Shown here: piece by piece, positions 34,099 through 41,866 of the stretch
Layout of the letters: every line of letters begins with the position of its first letter
How positions within the stretch are numbered: position 1 is the stretch's first letter
Assembly: GCA_964467915.1 (NCBI GenBank)
Contig: CAYXSW010000010.1
Coordinates: forward strand, 1 to 48,674
Reading direction: 5' to 3'
Length of the DNA stretch: 48,674 nt
DNA from: MED-G16 sp964467915
Lineage (GTDB): Bacteria > Bacteroidota > Bacteroidia > Cytophagales > MED-G16
Position numbers and translations under genes: made by a program
Notes under the pieces: model-generated
What the model was told of the DNA's origin: nothing
The model's database searches: none
The model's input: the letters and a program-made list of their open reading frames with translations, nothing else

Positions 34099-35604
34099 AT
34101 GTTTTCAAAATTGATAATTTTTCTTTTAAGAATATTCAAGTCCTTTGACAAATCTTATTCCATCCAGAATATAAATCAGAAAAAAGCTGATTATATACAA
34201 AAAACTCTTTTAAATAAATTAATAGAAAAATCATCAAAAACAGTTTTTGGTATAGATCACAATTTTAAAAATATCAGTAATTATGATGAATTTAAAAAAA
34301 ATGTTCCTATTCGAGATTATGAAGGAATAAAAAAATACATAGATAAAATTATAAAAGGGAAAGGTGATGTGCTATGGCCTGGAAGACCACTTTACTTTGC
34401 AAAAACTTCTGGAACAACATCAGGAGTTAAATATATTCCTCTTTCTAAAGAATCTCTTAAAAATCAAATAAATTCAGCCAGCTATTTACTGGTAAACTAT
34501 TTGATAAATAAAAATAAGTTAAATGCTCTAAAGGGAAAGGTTATGTTTATAACTGGATCTCCAAAGCTTAAGTCTAAAAATAATATTAAAATCGGAAGGC
34601 TATCTGGAATAGTGAATTATCATAAGCCTTTATATTTTAAGACAATGACTTTGCCATCAAAAAAGACTAATATGATTAGAAACTGGGAAAAGAAAATTGA
34701 TAAAATTGCAGATGAAACTATTGGTCAAGATCTTAGAGTCCTTGGTGGAATACCTCCTTGGATACAAATGTATTTTGATGTTTTAGAAAATAAAACAGGA
34801 AAAAAAATAAAAGATATCTTCCCCAATTTACAACTCATATGTCATGGCGGTGTTAATTTTGATCCATACAAAAATAATTTATTCAATTCCATAGGTAAAG
34901 AGATAGACACATTAGAAACTTTCCCTGCATCGGAAGGTTTCTTTGCTTATCAAAACTCTATAGAAAGCCATGACTTAATTCTTCAAATTAATTCGGGAAT
35001 TTTTTATGAATTTATAGAATTAGATGAATTAGATAAAAGAAACCCAAAAAGAGTAACTGTTGGTGATGTTGAGATAGATAAAAATTATGCTATGATTATT
35101 TCCACAAATGCTGGATTATGGTCTTATTCTATTGGTGATACAATAAAATTTACATGTCTAAATCCACTAAAAATCAAAGTTACTGGTAGAACAAAACATT
35201 ATCTCTCAACTTTTGGTGAACACGTAATTATCGAAGAAGTAGACGAAGCTCTTAACAGAGCTTGTAAAAAATTTAAAAAAATTGAGATTGTAGAATACAC
35301 AGTTGGACCTAAAATAGTTAATAGTAAGGGAAAATCTCATCATGAGTGGCTAATTGAATTTAAGAAAACACCTAATAATCTAACCCTATTTGAAAAAGAA
35401 ATAGATAAGAATTTACAAAATCTAAATCCTTATTATAAAGACTTGATACAAGATGGTGTTTTGGCTACTCTTAAAATTAAAGTTATGAAAAAGAAATCAT
35501 TTATTAATTTTATGAAATCAATTGGAAAACTCGGCGGCCAAAATAAGGTTCCTAGAATCTCAAATGATAGAGAATTAATTACAAGTATACTAAATATAAA
35601 ATAG
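34099..35604 (+). CDS. GH3-family acyl-adenylating ligase
   Basis: Member of the GH3 (auxin-responsive promoter) family, known in plants for joining amino acids to acyl acids through an adenylate; bacterial members have no assigned substrate. The 501-aa protein shows the ATP loop FAKTSGTTSGVKYIPLS, the segment ICHGGVNFDPY, the acyl-adenylate motif ETFPASEGFFAYQN and GLWSYSIGDTIKFT followed by KVTGRTKHYLSTFGEHV. Start: ATG 34099 gives a normal N-terminus; a TTG at 34084 would add five residues. It is followed at once by dxr (GTG directly after the stop), so the two are coupled. Confidence 0.88.
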   Translation: MFSKLIIFLLRIFKSFDKSYSIQNINQKKADYIQKTLLNKLIEKSSKTVFGIDHNFKNISNYDEFKKNVPIRDYEGIKKYIDKIIKGKGDVLWPGRPLYFAKTSGTTSGVKYIPLSKESLKNQINSASYLLVNYLINKNKLNALKGKVMFITGSPKLKSKNNIKIGRLSGIVNYHKPLYFKTMTLPSKKTNMIRNWEKKIDKIADETIGQDLRVLGGIPPWIQMYFDVLENKTGKKIKDIFPNLQLICHGGVNFDPYKNNLFNSIGKEIDTLETFPASEGFFAYQNSIESHDLILQINSGIFYEFIELDELDKRNPKRVTVGDVEIDKNYAMIISTNAGLWSYSIGDTIKFTCLNPLKIKVTGRTKHYLSTFGEHVIIEEVDEALNRACKKFKKIEIVEYTVGPKIVNSKGKSHHEWLIEFKKTPNNLTLFEKEIDKNLQNLNPYYKDLIQDGVLATLKIKVMKKKSFINFMKSIGKLGGQNKVPRISNDRELITSILNIK

Positions 35605-36759
35605 GTGAAAAAAGTAGCTATTCTAGGTTCTACAGGTTCTATTGGGACACAAACTTTAGAAGTCATATCACACCTAAAGAATGAATTCAAAGTTGAATTA
35701 TTATCCGCATATTCTAATTTAAATTTATTATCAGAACAGGCTAAAAAGTTTAAGCCAAAAACAATAATATTTGGAGATAAAAGTAGATCCAAAATTTTAG
35801 AAAAAAATTTAAAAAAAGAAAAAATTGATATTCTATATGGACAAAATGCATTAAACAATTTTTTTAAATATTCCAAACCAGATATTGTGTTAACTGCTCT
35901 TGTTGGAAAATCTGGATTGGTCCCTACCATAAATGCAATTAAGAATAAAATAAATATCGCACTAGCTAATAAAGAAACTCTAGTTATGGCTGGGGATATT
36001 ATTACAAGATTATGTGAAAATAACAATGTTAATATATACCCAGTAGATTCTGAACACTCAGCCATATATCAGTGTTTATTAGGTGAAAAACAAAAAAATA
36101 TTGACAAAATTATTTTGACAGCATCTGGAGGACCATTCAGAGGAAAACAAATTGATGATCTTAAATATATAAAAAAAGAAGATGCTCTAAACCACCCTAA
36201 TTGGGATATGGGAAATAAAATTAGTATTGACTCCTCAACTTTAATGAACAAAGGTTTAGAAGTTATAGAAGCAAAATATTTATTTAATTTAGATATTAAT
36301 TTAATAGAAGTTGTAATTCATCCTCAATCTATAATTCATTCTATGGTTGAATTTAATGATGGGTCAATTAAAGCACAATTAGGTGTCCCAGACATGAAAT
36401 TACCTATTCAGTTCGCATTAGGATATCCAGATAGATTACGAAATACTTTTAAAAGATTTGATTTTTTAGAAAATAATAGTTTAACCTTTGAAAAACCATG
36501 TTTAGAAACATTCAATAATTTAAAACTTGCTTTTCAAGCCGGTGAAAAAGGAGGAAATAGCCCTTGCATACTTAATGCATCTAATGAAGTTGTAGTTGAA
36601 GCTTTCCTTAAAGACAAAATTCAATATCTAGATATGACAAAATTAATTGAAGAATCTTTAAATAAAATATCATATATTGCGACTCCAAATCTGGAACAAT
36701 TAATTGATACAGATTTAAAGACAAGAAGTTTTATATATAAAAAAATTAAATCTTTATAG
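35605..36759 (+). CDS. dxr: 1-deoxy-D-xylulose 5-phosphate reductoisomerase
   Basis: Second step of the MEP isoprenoid pathway. The 384-aa protein begins with GTG immediately after the GH3 stop; the NADPH loop is ILGSTGSIGTQTLEV, the metal and substrate site is NIYPVDSEHSAIYQ and LTASGGPFRG, with HPNWDMGNKISIDSSTLMNKGLE following. Full length. It is one of two MEP genes in the window (with ispE). rseP follows after 2 bases, a pairing found in many bacteria. Confidence 0.96.
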   Translation: MKKVAILGSTGSIGTQTLEVISHLKNEFKVELLSAYSNLNLLSEQAKKFKPKTIIFGDKSRSKILEKNLKKEKIDILYGQNALNNFFKYSKPDIVLTALVGKSGLVPTINAIKNKINIALANKETLVMAGDIITRLCENNNVNIYPVDSEHSAIYQCLLGEKQKNIDKIILTASGGPFRGKQIDDLKYIKKEDALNHPNWDMGNKISIDSSTLMNKGLEVIEAKYLFNLDINLIEVVIHPQSIIHSMVEFNDGSIKAQLGVPDMKLPIQFALGYPDRLRNTFKRFDFLENNSLTFEKPCLETFNNLKLAFQAGEKGGNSPCILNASNEVVVEAFLKDKIQYLDMTKLIEESLNKISYIATPNLEQLIDTDLKTRSFIYKKIKSL

Positions 36760-36761
36760 AC

Positions 36762-38075
36762 ATGGACGGAATTATAATGGCAGCTCAAATGATTCTAGCA
36801 CTATCAATTATTGTGGGAATACATGAATTTGGACATCTAATTGCAGCTAAACTTTTCGGAATGAAAGTTGAAAAATATTTTATTGGTTTCCCTCCTAAAA
36901 TTTTTAGCTACATGTACAAAGGAACTGAATATGGATTAGGGTCAATACCTTTGGGTGGATTTGTAAAAATTTCTGGTATAATTGATGAATCCATGGATAC
37001 TTCTCATCTAAAAAAGAAACCTGAAGAATGGGAATTTAGATCTAAACCTGCATGGCAAAGATTAATTGTAATGTTAGGCGGAATAATATTTAATGTAATT
37101 ACTGGATTAATAATTTTCACTTTAATAACATTTTATAACGGAGATATATATTTATCAAAAAACGAAATAAATAAAAATGGAGTTTTAGCTCTAGAATTAG
37201 GAAAAGAAGCAGGATTTGTTACTGGTGATAAAATTTTATTTATTAATGGAAAAGATTGGGAAAGAGATGCTGAATTGTTTAACCCAAATTTATTTTTTGA
37301 CGATAACACAACTTTTAGAGTTGAGAGAGAGGGTCAAGAATTAGATATAAAAATACCTGATAATTTCATTAATAAAATGAATAATAGGGAAGCTTTATCT
37401 TCATTTTTAAAAGCAAGAACACCTTTTTTAGTTGATAGTGTATATAATAATGCACTTAAAGCTGGAATTATGAAGGGTGATAGGATAATAAAAGCTGAAG
37501 AAAATTATATTGTTGATCTATATGAGCTTAAATTAATATTGGAAAAAAATAAAAGCTCTATTATTCAAGTAACTATAGAAAGAGAAGGGAAATTTTTTGA
37601 AAAAGTTGTTGAAATATCAAAAAATGCAACCATTGGAATATTAGCTTTAAATGAACCCTTATTATTCAGTGAAAAAAAATATAATTTATCAGAATCATTT
37701 GTGCTTGGTACCCAAAAAGCATTTGGTATTGTCTTCCTGAACATAAGAGCTTTTGGTAAAATGTTTTCTGGTGACATTGATCCATCAAAAAATTTAAGTG
37801 GACCTATCGGTATTGCACAGATATTTGGCTCAGAATGGGATTGGGGAAATTTTTGGAGAATTGTTGGGTTACTTTCTATGGTTTTAGCATTTATGAATTT
37901 ATTACCTATTCCTGCTCTTGATGGAGGTCATGCTACATTTATATTATATGAAATGGTATCTGGAAATAAACCAACTGAAAAGTTTTTAGAATATTCAACA
38001 AGATTTGGAGTTATTATATTACTTGGTTTAATGTCATATGTTATACTAAATGATATTTATAAATTATTTTTATGA
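36762..38075 (+). CDS. rseP: Site-2 intramembrane zinc metalloprotease RseP
   Basis: Intramembrane protease that typically cleaves anti-sigma factors or leftover signal peptides. The zinc motif HEFGH is at residues 21-25 in the first membrane helix; the third ligand is in NLLPIPALDGGHA near the C-terminus. Between them lie two PDZ-like domains (about 140-210 and 215-290; the second includes GIMKGDRIIKAEE). Full length at 437 aa. No recognisable anti-sigma substrate is nearby. It overlaps the longest possible frame of the PorQ-like gene by 26 bases. Confidence 0.95.
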   Translation: MDGIIMAAQMILALSIIVGIHEFGHLIAAKLFGMKVEKYFIGFPPKIFSYMYKGTEYGLGSIPLGGFVKISGIIDESMDTSHLKKKPEEWEFRSKPAWQRLIVMLGGIIFNVITGLIIFTLITFYNGDIYLSKNEINKNGVLALELGKEAGFVTGDKILFINGKDWERDAELFNPNLFFDDNTTFRVEREGQELDIKIPDNFINKMNNREALSSFLKARTPFLVDSVYNNALKAGIMKGDRIIKAEENYIVDLYELKLILEKNKSSIIQVTIEREGKFFEKVVEISKNATIGILALNEPLLFSEKKYNLSESFVLGTQKAFGIVFLNIRAFGKMFSGDIDPSKNLSGPIGIAQIFGSEWDWGNFWRIVGLLSMVLAFMNLLPIPALDGGHATFILYEMVSGNKPTEKFLEYSTRFGVIILLGLMSYVILNDIYKLFL

Positions 38076-38079
38076 TAAG

Positions 38080-38997
38080 TTGAAATATATATTCCAACTA
38101 TGGTCCCTTTTTGTTTTAATATTATCTTTTTATAGTTCATATTCTCAAGAACAGAATTTAGAATTTTTAGAAATTCATGATGATTCAAAAATTAATGCAT
38201 TAGGTGGAAATAATATTTCATCGTACGATAAAAATTCTTATTTTTTTTTAAATCCCTCATTACTTGGTGAAAAAAAGATCTCCATAAATTATCTAAAATA
38301 TATTTTAGATATAAATTCATCAAGTATACTATATTCTGATAGCATAAATTATTTGGGAAAATTTGGCGTTGGCATTAAATATTTTTCACATGGAAAATTT
38401 AGAGGCTTTGACAACCAGGGTAATTATACAGGAGATTTTTTTCCTAAAGAATATTTAATAAATTTTAGTAAATCTTATGATATATCAAATCTTTCAATAG
38501 GTACAAACCTAAAATATTTTAATTCAAAACTATATGATGAATCATATTCTGGATTTCTAATAGACGTTGGGATGATTTATATTCCAAGAAATTTAAATGA
38601 TTTAAGTATGGCCATCGTGTTATCAAATTACGGGTTTTTGTTTTCAGAAAATCATATTGATTTACCATCAAATATTAAACTTGGAATAACTTTTAAACCT
38701 GAATATATGCCTTTAAGGTTTTCATTTACATTCTATCAACCACAAAAAAATAATTTTATAAGTCAAAACATTTCTTTAGGAATTGAAATTTTGCTTTCAA
38801 AGTATTTTAATATTTTGGTTGGGTATAATCATAGAAATAATAAGAATTTTAAACTAAAAAGCGAAAAATTAAGAGGGATTTCATATGGGATAGAATTAAC
38901 ATTAAAAAGAATTAATTTTAATTATTCTAGATTAATTTTGAATTCTATAACTAATTCAAATAATATCTCAATTAATTATAATCTGAAAAAAAATTAA
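38080..38997 (+). CDS. porQ: PorQ-like outer-membrane protein (type IX secretion associated)
   Basis: Predicted outer-membrane beta-barrel protein of the PorQ type. After a signal peptide ending YSSYSQ, the sequence has LEIHDDSKINALGGNNIS and YFFLNPSLLGEKKISINYLKY-like segments, which match the ALGG...N..F.NP.LL pattern at the start of PorQ proteins; the rest is alternating strands to the C-terminus. I place the start at TTG 38080 because it gives a compact signal peptide 4 bases after the rseP stop; ATG 38050 would add ten residues and overlap rseP by 26 bases. Family call is by pattern only. hslU follows after 9 bases. Confidence 0.68.
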   Translation: MKYIFQLWSLFVLILSFYSSYSQEQNLEFLEIHDDSKINALGGNNISSYDKNSYFFLNPSLLGEKKISINYLKYILDINSSSILYSDSINYLGKFGVGIKYFSHGKFRGFDNQGNYTGDFFPKEYLINFSKSYDISNLSIGTNLKYFNSKLYDESYSGFLIDVGMIYIPRNLNDLSMAIVLSNYGFLFSENHIDLPSNIKLGITFKPEYMPLRFSFTFYQPQKNNFISQNISLGIEILLSKYFNILVGYNHRNNKNFKLKSEKLRGISYGIELTLKRINFNYSRLILNSITNSNNISINYNLKKN

Positions 38998-39006
38998 ATT
39001 TGAAAT

Positions 39007-40392
39007 ATGGAAACAATTAAAAATATGACCCCTCAACAAATAGTCAACGAACTAGACAAATATATAATTGGACAAGGAGATGCTAAAAGAAATGTTGCAA
39101 TTGCTCTAAGAAATAGATGGAGAAGATTAAATGTTAAAGATGAAATTAAAAATGAAATTATTCCAAATAATATATTAATGATAGGTGCAACTGGAGTTGG
39201 GAAAACAGAAATAGCTAGAAGACTAGCTAAATTATCAGACGCTCCGTTCACTAAAGTAGAAGCTTCAAAGTTTACTGAAGTAGGTTATGTTGGTAGAGAT
39301 GTTGAAAGTATGGTCAGAGACCTAGTTGAACAATCTGTAAGCCTAGTTAAAACTCTTAAGAAAGAAGAGGTTAAGCTAAGAGCTAAAGAAAGTGTTAATA
39401 AAATAATTTTAGATGTATTAATTCCTCCCCTAAATAAAGTTCAATCTAATATTAACTTGAGTTTAGAAAAGAAAAGTAATAATGATGATAAAGAAATTAA
39501 TGAAAAAACCAGAGATAAATTCAAGGAAAAAATTAAAAGTGGCGAATTAGATGATAGAAAAATTGAAATAATGATTCAAAAACCATCTAATTCAGGAATT
39601 GGAATGGTAGGAGGAGGAATGATGGATGAATCATCAATGATAAATCTTCAAGACATGATTAGTAATATGATGCCAAAAAGAAATAAGAAGAGAAAAGTTA
39701 CTATTGGAGAAGCTAAGAAAATACTCTTGGAGTCAGAAGTTTCAAAACTTATTGACATGGATGAAGTAAAAGAAGAAGCTATTGAAAAAGCAGAAAATAC
39801 AGGAATCATATTCATAGATGAAATCGATAAGATAAGTGGAAACTCGAATAAAAGTAGCGGTCCAGATGTAAGTAGAGAAGGTGTACAAAGAGATTTACTT
39901 CCTATTGTTGAAGGAACATCAGTTACAACTAAATATGGTGTTATTAAGACCGATCATATTCTTTTTATAGCAGCAGGCGCATTTCATTTATCAAAGCCAT
40001 CTGATTTAATTCCTGAGCTTCAGGGAAGATTTCCTATTAGGGTAGAATTAGATACATTAACTCAGGAAGATTTCCTTAAAATATTATGTGAACCAAAGAA
40101 TTCTTTAACAAAACAATATAAGGCATTAATAAAATCTGAAAATGTTGAAATAATTTTTAATGAGGATGCTTTAAAAGAAATTTCCCACAAAGCATTTGTT
40201 ATAAATTCAGAAATTGAAAATATCGGAGCTAGAAGACTGCACACTGTAATGAGTAAATTATTAAATGAAATACTTTTTGACATACCAGAAAAAATTGGAC
40301 CTAATGCTAAAATTGTAATTACAAAGAAAATGGTGGGTGAAAAACTAAATTCAATCACAGAAAATAAAGATCTTAGTGAATATATTTTATGA
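39007..40392 (+). CDS. hslU: ATP-dependent protease ATPase subunit HslU
   Basis: AAA+ unfoldase of the HslUV (ClpYQ) protease. The 461-aa protein has Walker A GATGVGKTEIARRLAK, Walker B GIIFIDEIDKI, the intermediate I-domain with a Lys/Glu-rich and Gly/Met-rich stretch (about 105-240), and the C-terminal sensor ENIGARRLHTVMSKLL. It begins with the conserved TPQQIVNELDKYIIGQ. The peptidase gene hslV, which is directly upstream in many bacteria, is not in the window. It overlaps the SixA-type gene by 6 bases tail-to-tail. Confidence 0.95.
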   Translation: METIKNMTPQQIVNELDKYIIGQGDAKRNVAIALRNRWRRLNVKDEIKNEIIPNNILMIGATGVGKTEIARRLAKLSDAPFTKVEASKFTEVGYVGRDVESMVRDLVEQSVSLVKTLKKEEVKLRAKESVNKIILDVLIPPLNKVQSNINLSLEKKSNNDDKEINEKTRDKFKEKIKSGELDDRKIEIMIQKPSNSGIGMVGGGMMDESSMINLQDMISNMMPKRNKKRKVTIGEAKKILLESEVSKLIDMDEVKEEAIEKAENTGIIFIDEIDKISGNSNKSSGPDVSREGVQRDLLPIVEGTSVTTKYGVIKTDHILFIAAGAFHLSKPSDLIPELQGRFPIRVELDTLTQEDFLKILCEPKNSLTKQYKALIKSENVEIIFNEDALKEISHKAFVINSEIENIGARRLHTVMSKLLNEILFDIPEKIGPNAKIVITKKMVGEKLNSITENKDLSEYIL

Positions 40393-40884
40393 TTTATAGT
40401 TTTTAGGAAACTTCATCCATTCAATTTCACCTTTATAATTTCCTTGTGAAATTCGACTCCATAGCTTAATATTAAATTTTATTATCACTACACCAGTTGT
40501 CGGCAAATTATATAATTTATGATTTGTTAAACAATTAACCATTTCTGTTAATCCTGGATTATGACCTAATATTAATAAAGAATTAATATTAGGCTTTACT
40601 TTCTCAAGTATAGACATGATTCTTTTAGAAGAGGCATGGTATAATTCATCAGTAAATAATTCATTTTTAAATTTTATTTTACTTTTAAAATAATCAGAAG
40701 TTAATTTAGTTCTTACAGATGAACTTGAAATCATCATGTCTACTTTATTTAATTCTGCAGAAAGCTTTATAGACATCATATCTGCATCTCTATTGCCCCT
40801 ATTATTTAAAGGCCTGTCAAAATCTGAGAGGTTAAGATTATCCCAACTTGATTTTGAGTGCCTTAAAAGAATTAATGTTTTCAT
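40387..40884 (-). CDS. SixA-like histidine phosphatase
   Basis: Small phosphoglycerate-mutase-like phosphatase, 165 aa. The catalytic motif is LLRHSKSSWDN (R8, H9), followed by DFDRPLNNRGNRDADMM, a hallmark of SixA, and the second His in LLILGHNPGLTEMVN. E. coli SixA dephosphorylates phosphohistidine on signalling or transport proteins; the target here is unknown. It starts 1 base after the stop of the family-9 glycosyltransferase on the same strand, so the two are probably cotranscribed. Confidence 0.92.
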   Translation of the reverse strand: MKTLILLRHSKSSWDNLNLSDFDRPLNNRGNRDADMMSIKLSAELNKVDMMISSSSVRTKLTSDYFKSKIKFKNELFTDELYHASSKRIMSILEKVKPNINSLLILGHNPGLTEMVNCLTNHKLYNLPTTGVVIIKFNIKLWSRISQGNYKGEIEWMKFPKNYKS

Positions 40885-40885
40885 T

Positions 40886-41866
40886 TTAACTTACTACCTC
40901 AAGTTTTATGTCTTTCATACATTTAAAATGACCTGCTGGACATTTAGAATATCCGATTTTAGTACAAGGTCTACATGATAAGTTTTTATTTTCAATAACT
41001 GAAAATTTAGATCTAAAAGGATAAAAACCTAAATCAGAATGAGTACAGCCTAAAATCGATATAATTTTCTTTTTTAAAGCAGAAGCAATATGCAACATAC
41101 CAGTATCATGAGAATAAACTTTATCAGATAAATTAATTATATAAGCAGATTCCTCAATATTAAGTTTTCCACATAAATTATAAATTAAAGTTTTTTTATT
41201 TAGTTTATCTCTGAAGTTAGTATCTGAATATTTAAAAAAATTTTCAATTTTATTAGATGTTGAGACTTCATTTTTACCTCCAATTAATATAATAGGGCAA
41301 TTTATTTTGTCACAAAGTTCAATCAATTTATTATCAGTTAGTCTTTTTGTTTTATGTTTAGCTCCAACAATAACCACAGTAAATCCCATCTTAAATGAAG
41401 GTGGTAACTTGATATTTTCACCTTTTTTACTAAAATAAAAATCTAACCCCTCTCCGTCATCATAAACATTAATTTTTAGTAGAGTTTCAATATATGAAAT
41501 AGCAATATGTTTAATCTTAAAATTAATTTTTAAGTTAGTAAGCAACCACCTCCTAATAAAATCTTTATTATATGTAATTGAGGTTTTAAATAAAAAAAGT
41601 TTTAAAAAATTAGACCTTAAATTATTATGAAGATCAATTATTAAATCATACTTTTCATCTTTAAGATTATATAATATTTCTAAAAGATTATTTTTAAAAC
41701 TTATAACCTTGTCAATATTAATATTGTTATTATAAATGTAACTATATTCATCCTTGGTTATGAAGTGTATTACTGATTTAGGAAATCTTTTTTTTAAAAT
41801 TCTAGGTACAGGAGTAGTTAAGACAACGTCTCCCATTGAAGAAAATCTAATAATTAAAATTTTCAC
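40886..41866 (-). CDS. Family-9 glycosyltransferase (heptosyltransferase-like)
   Basis: Glycosyltransferase likely acting in lipopolysaccharide core synthesis, 326 aa. It opens MKILIIRFSSMGDVVLTTPVPRILKKR (the 'GDVLLTTP' motif of ADP-heptose transferases), with DLHNNLRS, PIILIGGKNE and the C-terminal donor site VYSHDTGMLHIASALKKK. The start is GTG at 41866; the next Met is residue 11, inside the conserved opening, so GTG is preferred. Its 5' end overlaps the start region of the divergent secreted protein. Cys-rich end (CRPCTKIGYSKCPAGHFKC) is unusual and could bind metal. Confidence 0.9.
   Translation of the reverse strand: MKILIIRFSSMGDVVLTTPVPRILKKRFPKSVIHFITKDEYSYIYNNNINIDKVISFKNNLLEILYNLKDEKYDLIIDLHNNLRSNFLKLFLFKTSITYNKDFIRRWLLTNLKINFKIKHIAISYIETLLKINVYDDGEGLDFYFSKKGENIKLPPSFKMGFTVVIVGAKHKTKRLTDNKLIELCDKINCPIILIGGKNEVSTSNKIENFFKYSDTNFRDKLNKKTLIYNLCGKLNIEESAYIINLSDKVYSHDTGMLHIASALKKKIISILGCTHSDLGFYPFRSKFSVIENKNLSCRPCTKIGYSKCPAGHFKCMKDIKLEVVS

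Noticed and set aside
35433..36065. 210-residue open frame antisense to the GH3 gene end and dxr
   Set aside because: It lies wholly opposite two well-supported genes and shows no domain; low GC and codon bias create such shadows.
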